Source: an uncultured Verrucomicrobiota bacterium (GTDB lineage Bacteria > Verrucomicrobiota > Verrucomicrobiia > Limisphaerales > UBA1096). Taken from it: a DNA stretch of 44,292 nucleotides. Shown piece after piece: positions 26,011-35,873 of the stretch. Each line of letters opens with the position of its first letter. The stretch's first letter is position 1. The position numbers were made by a program, and so were the translations under genes. The stretch is from positions 1 through 44,292 of the forward strand of contig CAJWEP010000004.1 in assembly GCA_913030945.1 (NCBI GenBank), in the 5' to 3' direction. The notes beneath the pieces were generated by a model, which ran no database searches, was not told the DNA's origin, and saw only the letters and a list, made by a program, of their open reading frames with translations.

Positions 26011-26508
26011 ATGAGTGTCCTGATTGGAATATTGACAACCGTACTCGTCCTGAACTGCTTCTTTCTGGTGTTGCTGATCCTGATTCAGCTGCCAAAGAAA
26101 GAGTCCGGCTCCGGCTTGGCCTTCGGCGGCGGCACGCTGGACATGGCACTCGGTGCCGGTGCAGGAAACGTGCTGACCAAGCTCACCAAGGCTTCCGCCT
26201 CGCTTTTTCTGTTGCTCTGCCTGGTGCTGGCCATCATCGGCAATCCCAGCAAAAGCGACATCAGCGAGCGCATTGGCGCCCAAGCGCAACCCTCCTCGAT
26301 ACCTGCCTCGGTACCGGCCCCAACACCAACCGGCACGCTGGATTCCGTGCCGGTTCAGGCTGAAGTGACCGACAAGGTGGATGACGCCCTAGCCGGTGCC
26401 GCTGATACCCCAGTGCCGATAACCCCTGAGGCTGGCACGCCTGCGGCTGCCCCGGAGAAACCGGCTGTGACACCGGCCGCACCGCCGGAGGGCGGGGAGA
26501 AAAAATAA
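26011..26508 (+). CDS. secG: Preprotein translocase subunit SecG
   Basis: Residues 1-80 form SecG: a first membrane helix (IGILTTVLVLNCFFLVLLIL), the conserved QLPKKESGSGLAFGGG loop and a second helix (SLFLLLCLVLAIIG). SecG helps SecA-driven export through SecYEG. The family is about 75-110 residues; here a Pro/Ala/Thr-rich tail of about 80 residues is added, a pattern seen in several Verrucomicrobia and planctomycetes. It directly follows tpiA. Confidence 0.92.
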   Translation: MSVLIGILTTVLVLNCFFLVLLILIQLPKKESGSGLAFGGGTLDMALGAGAGNVLTKLTKASASLFLLLCLVLAIIGNPSKSDISERIGAQAQPSSIPASVPAPTPTGTLDSVPVQAEVTDKVDDALAGAADTPVPITPEAGTPAAAPEKPAVTPAAPPEGGEKK

Positions 26509-26518
26509 GCGAGACACC

Positions 26519-28144
26519 ATGACTTTCAACGGCGTTCCTGTGCATCGGCTGGGGACGCTTTTTTTGTGCCTGTGCCTGCTTGGCCAAGCGGGCTGTTTTC
26601 AGCGGCACGAACCGGCCGACTTCGTCGTCATCAACGGCCCCGACCCCGAGTCCCTTGACCCGGTGATCATCACCAGCCAGGCGGACGGACGCATCGTCTC
26701 GGCGATGTTCGAGGGGCTCACCCGCTTCAACGCCGTTACCGCACAGGCCGAGCCAGCCTTGGCCAAGGGCTGGGAGATTTCTGGTGACGGCACCGTTTAC
26801 ACCTTCCACCTGCGGGACAGCATCCAATGGTCCACCGGCGGGCGGATCACCGCGCACGACGTGATTTACTCATGGCGCCGCGCCATCAATCCCGCCACCG
26901 CCAGCGACTACGCCGGGATGCTCTTTTACGTGAAGAATGCCGAGGCCATCAACAGCGGCAAACTGACCGACCTTAGGCGGCTTGGCGTACAGGCGATCGA
27001 CGACAAAACCGTGCGCGTCGAGTTGACCTCACCCACTCCGTTCTTTCTCGAGTTGTGCGCGTTTTGGACGCTGGCCGTCGTGCCGGAAAAGGCAATCGCA
27101 CAGCACGGCGATCAGTGGTGCCTTAGCAAGCCCCTGCCGGTGAGCGGCTCGCACTCGCTCGACTTTTGGCGCGTGCGCGACCGGGTGCGCCTCCGCAAAA
27201 ACAATCTTTACTGGGACGCAGCCAACACCCGAAACAACGTCGTTGACTTCCTGCCGGTCGAGGCGGCGGCGACGGCGATCAACCTCTACGAAGCCGGCCA
27301 GGCCGATGTCATTTGGGACAAGAGTCTCGTGCCGCCCGAGCTGCTCGACGCCCTCAGCCCGCGACCCGACTTTCACAGGTTCGACTACCTCGGCACCTAC
27401 TTCGTGCGGTTCAACACCACGAAAAAACCACTCGACGACCCGCGCGTCCGCAAGTCGATGGCACTGGCCATCGACAAGGCCCGCTTGGTCGCGAAATACA
27501 CCAAGGGCGGCGAACGCCTGGCCGAACACTTCGTCCCGCCCGGCACCGGCAATTACACCTCGCCAAGCGGCCCAGCGCACGATCCCGGCTTGGCCAAGCA
27601 ACTACTCGCCGAGGCCGGCTACCCCGGCGGCAACGGTTTCCCGGCCAACTTCGAGTACCTGTTCAACTCGAACGACCTGAACAAAAACATCGCGGTCGAG
27701 TTGCAGCGCATGTGGCGCGACACGCTGGGCATCCAGATCAAGCTGCGCCAGGCGGAGAATAAGGTGTACCTCGCCGCCCAAAGTGCGCTCGACTACCACC
27801 TCTCACGCAGCAGTTGGATCGGCGACTACAACGACCCCAACACCTTCCTCGACATGTTCATGACACAGAATGGAAACAACCGCACCGGCTGGGCGGACGC
27901 CGACTACGATCGACTCATCCGCCTGGCCAACGCCACCCCCGACTTGGCCAAGCGCAACGCGCTGTTCCGCGAGGCGGAGACGATACTCATAGCCGACGAG
28001 TTGCCGATCTTCCCGCTGTTTTTCTACGTCGGCATCAATATTTACCACCCGGAGCGCATCGGCGGCATCCACCCGAACATCCTCGATATCCACCCAATCA
28101 GCGCCATATACACCAAGAAAAACGCATCAGCGGCGAAAAAGTAA
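26519..28144 (+). CDS. Oligopeptide ABC transporter substrate-binding lipoprotein (OppA-like)
   Basis: The 541-residue protein has a lipoprotein signal with lipobox LGQAGC at about 20-25, so it should be attached to a membrane. The mature part is a family 5 extracellular solute-binding protein: NGPDPESLDPVI, LAKGWEISGDGTVYTFHLR, the DVIYSWRRAINP segment and SSWIGDYNDPNTFLDMF. These bind peptides or similar solutes for an ABC importer; no permease or ATPase gene is next to it. The lipobox itself is partly written by a GCTTGGCCAAGC copy (26578-26589). Further copies lie at 26759, 27590 and 27944. It follows secG by 10 bases. Confidence 0.88.
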   Translation: MTFNGVPVHRLGTLFLCLCLLGQAGCFQRHEPADFVVINGPDPESLDPVIITSQADGRIVSAMFEGLTRFNAVTAQAEPALAKGWEISGDGTVYTFHLRDSIQWSTGGRITAHDVIYSWRRAINPATASDYAGMLFYVKNAEAINSGKLTDLRRLGVQAIDDKTVRVELTSPTPFFLELCAFWTLAVVPEKAIAQHGDQWCLSKPLPVSGSHSLDFWRVRDRVRLRKNNLYWDAANTRNNVVDFLPVEAAATAINLYEAGQADVIWDKSLVPPELLDALSPRPDFHRFDYLGTYFVRFNTTKKPLDDPRVRKSMALAIDKARLVAKYTKGGERLAEHFVPPGTGNYTSPSGPAHDPGLAKQLLAEAGYPGGNGFPANFEYLFNSNDLNKNIAVELQRMWRDTLGIQIKLRQAENKVYLAAQSALDYHLSRSSWIGDYNDPNTFLDMFMTQNGNNRTGWADADYDRLIRLANATPDLAKRNALFREAETILIADELPIFPLFFYVGINIYHPERIGGIHPNILDIHPISAIYTKKNASAAKK

Positions 28145-28279
28145 AAAAAAGCGTTTTAGCGCTTCACATTTGCCTCGGTTTTTAAGACATTTGCCGCCCT
28201 TTTCGCCGGGAAACCAATTGGCAGAAAACCCAAGTGCTTGGGCTTCAAGGCTTTTTGACTCCTTTGCAATAGTAGAAAA

Positions 28280-29263
28280 ATGAGTGAATCCAAAGAAAAC
28301 GCCCCGTGGGTGACGTTCCGCCCTGAGATCAAGGTTCTGGACTGCACCGTCCGCGACGGGGGCCTTATCAACAACCACCTTTTTGAGGATGACTTCGTCA
28401 AGGCTGTCTACGACACCGCCATCCAGGCCGGTATCGACTACATGGAACTGGGCTACAAAGCCTCCAAGACGCAGTTTGCCCGGGAGGAGCACGGCGACTG
28501 GAAATACTGCGACGAGGATGATCTGCGCCGGATCGTCGGCGACAACGACAGTCCGCTCAAGCTCACCGCCATGGCCGACGCCGGCAAGACCGACTACAAG
28601 ACCGACATCCTGCCGGCCGAGCAAAGCGTGCTCGACTGCATCCGCGTCGCCACTTACGCGCATCAGATTCCGACCGCGGTGGACATGATCAAGGACGCCC
28701 ACGACAAAGGCTACGAGACGACCTGCAACATCATGGCCATCAGCACAGTCGCCGACTCCGAGATCGACCAGGCACTGGACACGCTGGCTGAGACGCCAGT
28801 GGACACCATCGTCGTGGTGGACAGCTACGGGGCACTCTACCACGAGCAGATTCGGGAACTGGTCATCAAATACGTCGCCGTGGCTAACTCGGTCGGCAAG
28901 GAGGTCGGCATCCACACGCACAACAACATGCAGTTGGCGTTTGCCAACACCATCGAGGCCATCATCCAAGGCGCCAACCGCATCGACGCCACCATGCTCG
29001 GCCTGGGCCGCGGTGCCGGCAACTGCCCGATGGAACTGCTGCTGGGCTTCCTGAAAAACCCGAAGTTCGACCTTCGCCCGGTTTTCAAACTCCTGCAGGA
29101 ACACCTGATGCCGATGCGCCGCACCAAGGAGTGGGGTGCCCTCATCCCGTACGTGGTCACCGGCATCCTCAACCAGCATCCGCGTGCTGCCATGCGCATC
29201 CGCGCCACCGAGGACAAAAACAAGTTCCTGGACTTCTACGACGCCTGCATGTCGGAGGTCTGA
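28280..29263 (+). CDS. DRE-TIM (HMGL-like) aldolase-domain protein
   Basis: The 327-residue protein belongs to the HMG-CoA-lyase-like superfamily: KVLDCTVRDGGLINNH (metal and substrate site), GYKASKTQF, VVVDSYGALYHEQI and the metal ligands in GIHTHNNMQLAFANT. Relatives include 4-hydroxy-2-oxovalerate aldolase and aldolases in sugar-modification clusters; the exact reaction cannot be read here. The 135-base upstream gap contains a small AAGCG/CGCTT hairpin and no clear promoter. The gene has no TTGGCCAA copy. Confidence 0.82.
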   Translation: MSESKENAPWVTFRPEIKVLDCTVRDGGLINNHLFEDDFVKAVYDTAIQAGIDYMELGYKASKTQFAREEHGDWKYCDEDDLRRIVGDNDSPLKLTAMADAGKTDYKTDILPAEQSVLDCIRVATYAHQIPTAVDMIKDAHDKGYETTCNIMAISTVADSEIDQALDTLAETPVDTIVVVDSYGALYHEQIRELVIKYVAVANSVGKEVGIHTHNNMQLAFANTIEAIIQGANRIDATMLGLGRGAGNCPMELLLGFLKNPKFDLRPVFKLLQEHLMPMRRTKEWGALIPYVVTGILNQHPRAAMRIRATEDKNKFLDFYDACMSEV

Positions 29264-29349
29264 GCCGAAAAGAGAACGGTTGCACATCTGGAGTAGAAGG
29301 ATTCGACCCAAATTCACTTCAGCAACCTTGATTTTTTCCGCCTAGATTA

Positions 29350-29586
29350 ATGGAAACATTAGGATTTATAATAATGTTGATCGGCGGACTCGGGGGTCTA
29401 ATAACTGTAATAGTCCTTCTTATAGCAGCATTTCAGGAAGGTATCGGCTGGGGTCTTGGTAGCCTGTTTTGTGGTATCGTCTTGTTGGTCTTTTGCATCA
29501 AGAATTTCTCGGAAGTGCAAATGCCATTTCTGGCTAACATCGGCTTTAGTATTTTGTTTGGCATTGGAAGAGCAATGGTTGGTTGA
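29350..29586 (+). CDS. Small hypothetical membrane protein, AT-richer than neighbours
   Basis: The 78-residue ORF encodes METLGFIIMLIGGLGG and two or three hydrophobic segments (about 5-28, 33-50 and 60-75), so a small membrane protein is likely. I do not recognise a family. GC content by eye is about 45%, clearly below its neighbours, and codons such as ATA and TTA, rare elsewhere, are used. No convincing Shine-Dalgarno is present. It lies alone between the aldolase and dprA. It may be a recent acquisition or a fast-evolving gene. Confidence 0.55.
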   Translation: METLGFIIMLIGGLGGLITVIVLLIAAFQEGIGWGLGSLFCGIVLLVFCIKNFSEVQMPFLANIGFSILFGIGRAMVG

Positions 29587-29697
29587 TTCATTTGCATTCA
29601 ACTCGTCGCAACAATCTTCATATTATTCAAGGCGGCCCAACGGCCAGTTTTTTCTTTCCCGCTGGCATCAGTAATCCTCCCCCGCTAACGTCTCTTC

Positions 29698-30798
29698 GTG
29701 GATGCGCGCGAGGCTTTGGTGGTTTTGAATCTGCTCGAGGGGATCGGGCCGGTTCGGGTGCGGCAATTGCTCAAGTTCTTTGGCGATGCCACCAAGGTGC
29801 TGCAGGCGAGTCGCCCCGCCCTCATGCGCGTCAAGGGCATCGGCGACGACCTGGCCGGTGCCATCTCTAAATGGCAGTCAACCACTGACTTGGCGGGTGA
29901 ACTCAAGCGCGTCGAGGAGTTCGGTACGCGGCTTGTTTTTCAGGCCGACGACGAGTACCCGGAGTTGCTCCGCGAGATTTACGACCCGCCGATCGTCCTC
30001 TATTTGAAGGGCCGCCTGCTGCCGGAGGACAAAAACAGCATCGCGATGGTCGGCGCGCGGCGCACGACGCATTACGGGCAGGATACCGCCCGCAAGCTGG
30101 CCTACCAACTCGCCGGCCACGGTGTCACGGTGGTCAGCGGCGGCGCACGTGGGATCGACTCCGCCTCGCACCAGGGTGCGCTCTCGGGCAAAGGCCGCAC
30201 CATCGCCGTGCTCGGCAACGGCATCAACGTTGTTTACCCGGCCGAAAATGCGGAGTTGTACGAGCGGATCGCCAACAACGGCGCGGTGATCACCCAGTTT
30301 CCGTTCAATCGCAAGGGCGACAAGCAGAGTTTCCCAATCCGCAACCGCATCGTCGCCGGGATGACGCTAGGCACTGTGGTCGTCGAAGCCGATCTGAAAA
30401 GCGGTTCGCTCATCACGGCCAACATGGCTGCCGACAACAACCGGCAAGTGTTCGCCGTACCTGGCCGGATCGACTCACCGCAGAGCCGGGGCTGCCACAA
30501 CCTCATCCGTAACGGCGCTGCACTATGCGAAAACGCAGAGGACATTCTCACCGAGTTCGAGCATCTGTTCCCCAACCAAGCGCTTGGCCAAGCGGATGAC
30601 TCCGAGCCGATGCCGCTGGCTAATCTCACGGAACAGGAACAAGCCGTGTTCGACGTGCTCGAAACCACTGAGCAAACGATCGACACGATCATCGCCAACA
30701 GCGGCCTGCCGACGCCGACGGTTTCGGTGGCTCTGCTCGGGCTGGAAATGAAACGCTTGGCCAAGCAGCTCCCTGGCAAACTCTTCGCCCGCCGCTGA
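29698..30798 (+). CDS. dprA: DNA-processing protein DprA
   Basis: The 366-residue protein starts at GTG and has a SAM/HhH-like N-terminus (GIGPVRVRQLLKFFG, MRVKGIGDDL). The Rossmann-like DprA core follows, with MVGARRTTHYGQ, VVSGGARGIDSASHQGAL, FPIRNRIVAG and VFAVPGRIDSPQSRGCHNLI. A C-terminal winged-helix (about 300-355) completes it. DprA loads RecA on incoming single-stranded DNA during natural transformation. Two 12-bp GCTTGGCCAAGC copies occur (30582 read ALGQAD in the linker, 30755 read KRLAKQ near the C-terminus). The stop is one base from the converging nuoN stop. Confidence 0.94.
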   Translation: MDAREALVVLNLLEGIGPVRVRQLLKFFGDATKVLQASRPALMRVKGIGDDLAGAISKWQSTTDLAGELKRVEEFGTRLVFQADDEYPELLREIYDPPIVLYLKGRLLPEDKNSIAMVGARRTTHYGQDTARKLAYQLAGHGVTVVSGGARGIDSASHQGALSGKGRTIAVLGNGINVVYPAENAELYERIANNGAVITQFPFNRKGDKQSFPIRNRIVAGMTLGTVVVEADLKSGSLITANMAADNNRQVFAVPGRIDSPQSRGCHNLIRNGAALCENAEDILTEFEHLFPNQALGQADDSEPMPLANLTEQEQAVFDVLETTEQTIDTIIANSGLPTPTVSVALLGLEMKRLAKQLPGKLFARR

Positions 30799-30799
30799 T

Positions 30800-32263
30800 T
30801 TACTTGGCAACAGTCTCGATCTTGGCGGCGGCATTGGCCCAGTTGATGGGCTTGTTGGGCAGGATGCCGAGGTAGAGGATTGCGGCGACGCAGAGGCCAA
30901 GCGCAACCCGCGTTGGCCAGGCGACTGCCACCGGCGAGTCGTCGGGCGTTTCTTTCGACCAGTAGATAGCGCGGATGATGCCGAAGTAATAATAGATCGA
31001 AACTACGACGCCGAACACCGCCACGGCCAGCAGCGCGAAGTAACCGGCATCACCGAACGCCTTGGCCGCCACAGATTTCACCAGCAGGAATTTGCCGAAA
31101 AAACCGGCCAGCGGCGGGATGCCAGCCAGCGACACGGCGCACAGCGTCAGCGCCAAGGCGAGGAACGGCGAGCGTTTGTTCAAGCCCGCGAGACAGGAAA
31201 TGTCCTCGCCCTCCCCCTCGCGAGTGACCAAGTTGATGATCATGAACGCCGCCACGAGCGTGAACAAATAACCGGCGAGGTAATACAAAATCGCCGCCGT
31301 GCCGTCGCCCGACTGGGCCACGATGCCCATCAGCAGATAACCGGCGTTGGCGATGCTGGAGTAGGCGAGCAGACGCTTGAGATTGCGCTGCGGCAGGGCG
31401 CAGAGGTTACCGTACAGAATCGTCAGCGCGGCGACAACCATCAGCATGCCGATCCATTGGGCGGTGAGTTCCGGGACAACGCTGCCAAACAGGCGAATCA
31501 ACAGCACGAAACCGGCCGCCTTCGAGCCGACCGCTAGGAAGGTCGTCGTGGGCGTCGGCGCCCCCTGATAAACATCCGGCGCCCAAACCTGAAACGGGAA
31601 CGCGGAAATCTTGAACGCCAACCCGGCAAACACAAACAGCATGCCAAACAAAAACACGTTACTCCCCAGCAACCCGGCGTGCGCGTCGCGGATCGCGTCG
31701 AACTTCAGGCTACCGGCCTCGCCGAACACGAGCGCGATGCCGTACACCAAAAACGCCGACGATACCGCGCCTAGGATCAGGTACTTCACGCCCGCCTCGA
31801 GCGAGTGCATCCGGTGTCGTTGGAAACTGACGAGGATGTAAAACGTCACGGTGATCAACTCGATCGAGACAAACAGCAGGCTGAAGTCGTTGGCCGACGC
31901 GGTAAACATCATCCCCGATAACGCAAACAGGATGAATGCTTGATACTCCGACACGCCGCTCCTCAACCGCGAGGCGAAGTCCACCGCAAACACCAGCACG
32001 AAGATTGCCGCCAACAGGAAGAATCGCTTGAAAAACAGCGCCAAGCCATCGAGCCGGTAAATCCCGCCGAACGCCTCGTCGCCGGCCAAGCCAGTGTAGC
32101 CACTGCGAAAGCTCAGCAGGAACACGAGGCCAAGCGCCCCGGCAGCAATCCAGCCAAGCGACGGGCGTGCCGACTCAGACAGGAACAGGTCGGCGAGCAG
32201 CACGAGCAGGCCCAGCGCGATCACCATCATCTCAAGTTGAACAAATTGCAGTTGACCGTCCAT
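30800..32263 (-). CDS. nuoN: NADH-quinone oxidoreductase subunit N
   Basis: The 487-residue polytopic membrane protein has about 14 hydrophobic segments and the proton-channel motifs of the family (FVSIELITVTFYILVSFQ, LKRLLAYSSIANAGYLLMG, PPLAGFFGKFLL). It is an antiporter-like subunit of the complex I membrane arm and the last gene of the operon. Its stop is one base from the dprA stop on the other strand, so the two transcripts converge with no gap. Confidence 0.95.
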   Translation of the reverse strand: MDGQLQFVQLEMMVIALGLLVLLADLFLSESARPSLGWIAAGALGLVFLLSFRSGYTGLAGDEAFGGIYRLDGLALFFKRFFLLAAIFVLVFAVDFASRLRSGVSEYQAFILFALSGMMFTASANDFSLLFVSIELITVTFYILVSFQRHRMHSLEAGVKYLILGAVSSAFLVYGIALVFGEAGSLKFDAIRDAHAGLLGSNVFLFGMLFVFAGLAFKISAFPFQVWAPDVYQGAPTPTTTFLAVGSKAAGFVLLIRLFGSVVPELTAQWIGMLMVVAALTILYGNLCALPQRNLKRLLAYSSIANAGYLLMGIVAQSGDGTAAILYYLAGYLFTLVAAFMIINLVTREGEGEDISCLAGLNKRSPFLALALTLCAVSLAGIPPLAGFFGKFLLVKSVAAKAFGDAGYFALLAVAVFGVVVSIYYYFGIIRAIYWSKETPDDSPVAVAWPTRVALGLCVAAILYLGILPNKPINWANAAAKIETVAK

Positions 32264-32269
32264 GTCGAC

Positions 32270-33790
32270 TTATTTCCCGGCCGCCTCCGCGGTTTGTATC
32301 TGGCCTGCGATCGCAGACGGCTTGGCCAAGCTCACGATCTTCGTCACCTCGCCCTCAATGCGCTTGGTCAGCAGGCCCGGCGCAAAGCCGAACACCAGCA
32401 GCGCGGCCAGCAGCAAGCCAAGCGCCGCCGCGATCAGCGGACTGGCGTCGGCCGCCTTGGCCCAGTCACCGCCAATCGGCCCGTGCAGGATGTTGCGAAT
32501 GGCGCGCATCATGTACAGGCCGCCGATCACCAGCGCACTCCACGCGGCGATAACGGTGACCGTCTTGAGACCGGCCGACCATGCAGCAAAAAAGATCATC
32601 ACCTCCCCGGCGAAGTTGGCAAATCCCGGCAGGCCGCAGCCGGCCAACATCGCCATCAGCAACGCCGACCCAGCGAGCGGCATTTGGCGCAGCAGCCCAC
32701 CCATCCGGCTCATGTCCAGCGAGCCGGTCTGCCGGTACAGGTGCCCGCTCAAGCCAAAGGCCAGGGCGGCGAGCAGGCCGTGGGCGATCATCACCAGCAC
32801 CGCGCCGGTCAGGCCGATCACGTTCAGACTGGCGATGCCGAGGAAAATGAAACCCATGTGAGCCACGCTGGAGTTGCCGATGAGCAGATTGAGGTCTTTT
32901 TGGCGAACCGCCACTAAGCCGCAGTACAGCAGATTGGCCAAGGCCAGCCACGCCAGCACACCGAGCCAGCTTTGCGCGCCTGCCGGTGCCATCGGGATGG
33001 CCACGCGGATCAGACCGTACAGGCCGAACTTCTTCAGCACGCCGGCGTGCAGCATCGCGGTGGCGGTCGGCGCAGCACTGTAACCAAGCGGAGCCCACGT
33101 GTGGAATGGCCACAGCGAAACCAGGATGCCGAAGCCGAACATCAGCAGCGGGAAAATCCACCGCTGCGCCGACTCGGCAATCGGCGTCGCTTGCACCTTG
33201 GCGATCAAGTCCGGGATGCTGAACGACTCCGCACCGGTCTGCACGTACACGCCGATCAACCCGATCAGCGCCAACAACGCGCCTAGACTGAGGTAGAGCG
33301 TGATTTTGTAGGTTGCATAATTACGGTTCGCCCCCCTGCCCCACACGCCGATCATGATGAACGTCGGCACCAGCGCGAGCTCGTGGAAGAAGTAGAAGAA
33401 GAACAAATCCATCGAGGCGAACGCGCCAAGGATGCCGCCGATCATCAGGTTGAGCAGGATGTGAAACTCCTTCACCCTGTGCGTGATGTCGTCTGCGCAG
33501 CAGGCCGCCGCGAAGGCCACGATCGCGCCCATTAAAATAATGCCGATGTTGATGCCGTCGGCGGCCAGGTGAAAATTCAGCCTGAGGCTCTCGACCCACA
33601 CGACCTTGGTTTCGAACTGAATGCCGCCGCCTACCTTGAACGTGCAAAACGCAATCAGCGCGCATAGCAGCGTTAGCCCGGACGCCCCCAGCGTGATGCC
33701 GCGGATCACCCGCCGTTGCCTGCCGGGAACGAACCCAACGGCCGCGGCGGCGAGCAGTGGCAACAGAACAATGATCAACAACCAATCCAT
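32270..33790 (-). CDS. nuoM: NADH-quinone oxidoreductase subunit M
   Basis: The 506-residue antiporter-like subunit has the family signatures FFYFFHELALVPTFIMIG, LWPFHTWAPLGYSAAPTATA, LNLLIGNSSVAHMGFI and LPGFANFAGE. It contributes to proton pumping. It ends 6 bases before nuoN and starts 7 bases after the nuoL stop. Two TTGGCCAA copies are inside: 32322 (SLAKPS, near the C-terminus) and 32934 (ALANLL). Confidence 0.95.
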   Translation of the reverse strand: MDWLLIIVLLPLLAAAAVGFVPGRQRRVIRGITLGASGLTLLCALIAFCTFKVGGGIQFETKVVWVESLRLNFHLAADGINIGIILMGAIVAFAAACCADDITHRVKEFHILLNLMIGGILGAFASMDLFFFYFFHELALVPTFIMIGVWGRGANRNYATYKITLYLSLGALLALIGLIGVYVQTGAESFSIPDLIAKVQATPIAESAQRWIFPLLMFGFGILVSLWPFHTWAPLGYSAAPTATAMLHAGVLKKFGLYGLIRVAIPMAPAGAQSWLGVLAWLALANLLYCGLVAVRQKDLNLLIGNSSVAHMGFIFLGIASLNVIGLTGAVLVMIAHGLLAALAFGLSGHLYRQTGSLDMSRMGGLLRQMPLAGSALLMAMLAGCGLPGFANFAGEVMIFFAAWSAGLKTVTVIAAWSALVIGGLYMMRAIRNILHGPIGGDWAKAADASPLIAAALGLLLAALLVFGFAPGLLTKRIEGEVTKIVSLAKPSAIAGQIQTAEAAGK

Positions 33791-33797
33791 TTCCCGA

Positions 33798-35564
33798 TCA
33801 AGTTAACGTGAAAATCAAAAGTGCAACCAAGCCGACTGCGAACCAAAAGGCGTACGTCTGCAGGTTGCCTGTCTGGGCCAGACGCAATACGCGTCCCGCC
33901 AACTCGGTCGTACCGTGTGTACCGCGCACCAGCAACCCGGCGATCACCCAGCGGTCGATCGTGTCTGCCAGCTTGGCCAGGTTCTCCTGCACATTGTCGA
34001 TGCACCATTGGTAAATTTCATCGAACCAAAACCGGTCGCGCAGCGCCTTGGCCAAGCGACCAAACCTGGCTGGAAGCGGGTCGGCCTCGGCACCGTTGTA
34101 CAGTGTATTGGCAACGAGCATGCTGAACACCAGCACGACCACCGAAGCGGCCAGCACCAGCGGATTCGGCGCGTGGGCGTTGAAGTAACCGGCGAGCACC
34201 GACGGTACCGCGAGCAAGAGCAGCGGCACAGTCATCACGGCGGAATTCTCTGCTGCATTCTTGGCGTGTGCCGATCGCGGTTCGCCCATGAACGCCACGA
34301 CGAAGAGCCTCGTCATGTAAAACGTTGTCAGCAAGGCGACGAACACGGCAACGAGGAACAGTAAAATGTTGTTCTCCAGCGCAACATCAAGGATGGCTTC
34401 CTTGCTGAAAAACCCGCTGAAGAGTGGCACGCCACAGAGCGCCATCGTACCGATCAAAAAAGTCCAGTACGTCCGGGGCATCCGCTCGCGCAGCCCGCCC
34501 ATTTTCCAGATGTCCTGCTCATGATGCAGCGCAACGATCACCGAACCGGCCCCTAGGAAGAGTAGCGCCTTGAAAGAGGCGTGCGTCGTCAGGTGAAACA
34601 TCGCCGCGTCGGGCGAACCCAATCCCACCGCCATCACCATGTAGCCCAGCTGTGAGAGTGTCGAGTAGGCCAGGATGCGCTTGATATCGTCCTGCTGCAC
34701 GGCCATCAGCGCAGCCATCAGTGAGGTCAGCCCGCCGATCCACGCGATCGCCTCCATCGCCCACGTGCCTTCGATCAGGAAAAACACACGGCATAGCATG
34801 TACACGCCGGCGGCCACCATCGTCGCGGCGTGGATGAGCGCGCTGACCGGCGTCGGTCCTTCCATTGCGTCCGGCAGCCATACGTGCAACGGCGTCTGGG
34901 CGGACTTGCCCATCGCCCCGCAGAAAATCAGGAACCCGGCTAGACCGGTGATCGCTGCCGTCTCGCCGGGGACCACCTTGGCCAAGTCGGCAAACCGAAC
35001 CGAGCCAAGCACGGCCCAGACCATTAAGATGCCGATCAGAAAACCAAAGTCGCCGACGCGGTTGGTGAGAAAGGCTTTTTTGGCGGCATCGGCCGCGCTG
35101 GGTTTCTCGAACCAAAAGCCGATCAACAAATAACTCGAGACACCGACCAGTTCCCAGAAGATGAACATCATCACGAAGTTGTCGGCCAACACAATGCCGA
35201 GCATCGAGAAAATGAAGAGGCTGAGAAAAGCGAAGTAGCGCTGGAAGTCGCGATCCTCCCTCATGTAGCCGAGTGAAAAAATGTGAATCAAACTACCCAC
35301 GCCGGTGACGACGCAGAGCATCAGTTTGCACAGCCCGTCAATCTGCAAACCGATGTCGATCTGTAGCCCCTCGATCTTGAGCCAAATAACGTTTGGGTGC
35401 AGTTCGCCGCCGGCAGCAATCAGCAGCAGCGTCAGCAAAAACGAACCGACGACGGCACCAACGGACATCGCTGCGCTGGCCTTGCGCGAGCGAAATGCGC
35501 CCAGGCCAATGGCCACCGCCGAAAACAGCGGGAGCAACAATATGAGCCATGCAGCGGTGTTCAT
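33798..35564 (-). CDS. nuoL: NADH-quinone oxidoreductase subunit L
   Basis: The 588-residue subunit has FIFWELVGVSSYLLIGFWFE, GKSAQTPLHVWLPDAMEGPT, PVSALIHAATMVAAGVYM and IKRILAYSTLSQLGYM, all diagnostic. The family's long amphipathic helix along the membrane arm and a terminal helix follow. TTGGCCAA occurs at 34048 (RLAKAL) and 34978 (DLAKVV). It follows nuoK by 3 bases. Confidence 0.96.
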   Translation of the reverse strand: MNTAAWLILLLPLFSAVAIGLGAFRSRKASAAMSVGAVVGSFLLTLLLIAAGGELHPNVIWLKIEGLQIDIGLQIDGLCKLMLCVVTGVGSLIHIFSLGYMREDRDFQRYFAFLSLFIFSMLGIVLADNFVMMFIFWELVGVSSYLLIGFWFEKPSAADAAKKAFLTNRVGDFGFLIGILMVWAVLGSVRFADLAKVVPGETAAITGLAGFLIFCGAMGKSAQTPLHVWLPDAMEGPTPVSALIHAATMVAAGVYMLCRVFFLIEGTWAMEAIAWIGGLTSLMAALMAVQQDDIKRILAYSTLSQLGYMVMAVGLGSPDAAMFHLTTHASFKALLFLGAGSVIVALHHEQDIWKMGGLRERMPRTYWTFLIGTMALCGVPLFSGFFSKEAILDVALENNILLFLVAVFVALLTTFYMTRLFVVAFMGEPRSAHAKNAAENSAVMTVPLLLLAVPSVLAGYFNAHAPNPLVLAASVVVLVFSMLVANTLYNGAEADPLPARFGRLAKALRDRFWFDEIYQWCIDNVQENLAKLADTIDRWVIAGLLVRGTHGTTELAGRVLRLAQTGNLQTYAFWFAVGLVALLIFTLT

Positions 35565-35567
35565 TGG

Positions 35568-35873
35568 TTACAGTTTCATCGTGGCCAAGTCCGCCACGTC
35601 GGTGGTTTGGCGTTTCCGATACAGGGCAACGATCAAAGCCAAGCCGACGGATACCTCCGCCGCCGCGACGGTGATGATGAAAAACACCATCACCTGGCCA
35701 TCGAGGTTGCCGTTGAATCGCGACATGGCCACGAGCGCCACGTTGGCCGCGTTGAGCATCAACTCGAGCGACATGTAGATGATCAGCAAATTGCGCCGCA
35801 CGATCACGCCCAGCAAGCCGATCGCAAACAGCGCGCCACTCACCAACAGATAATGGCTCAGGGTTGGTTCCAT
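35568..35873 (-). CDS. nuoK: NADH-quinone oxidoreductase subunit K
   Basis: The 101-residue protein has three membrane helices with the conserved membrane glutamates in SLELMLNAANVA and VAAAEVSVGLALIVALY. It is part of the proton path of complex I. Its ATG overlaps the nuoJ stop (TGATG), a sign of translational coupling. Confidence 0.96.
   Translation of the reverse strand: MEPTLSHYLLVSGALFAIGLLGVIVRRNLLIIYMSLELMLNAANVALVAMSRFNGNLDGQVMVFFIITVAAAEVSVGLALIVALYRKRQTTDVADLATMKL

Noticed and set aside
28149-28164. AAGCG/CGCTT hairpin after the oligopeptide-binding gene as a terminator
   Set aside because: Short stem with no T-run on the + strand; the T-run is on the strand with no gene upstream.
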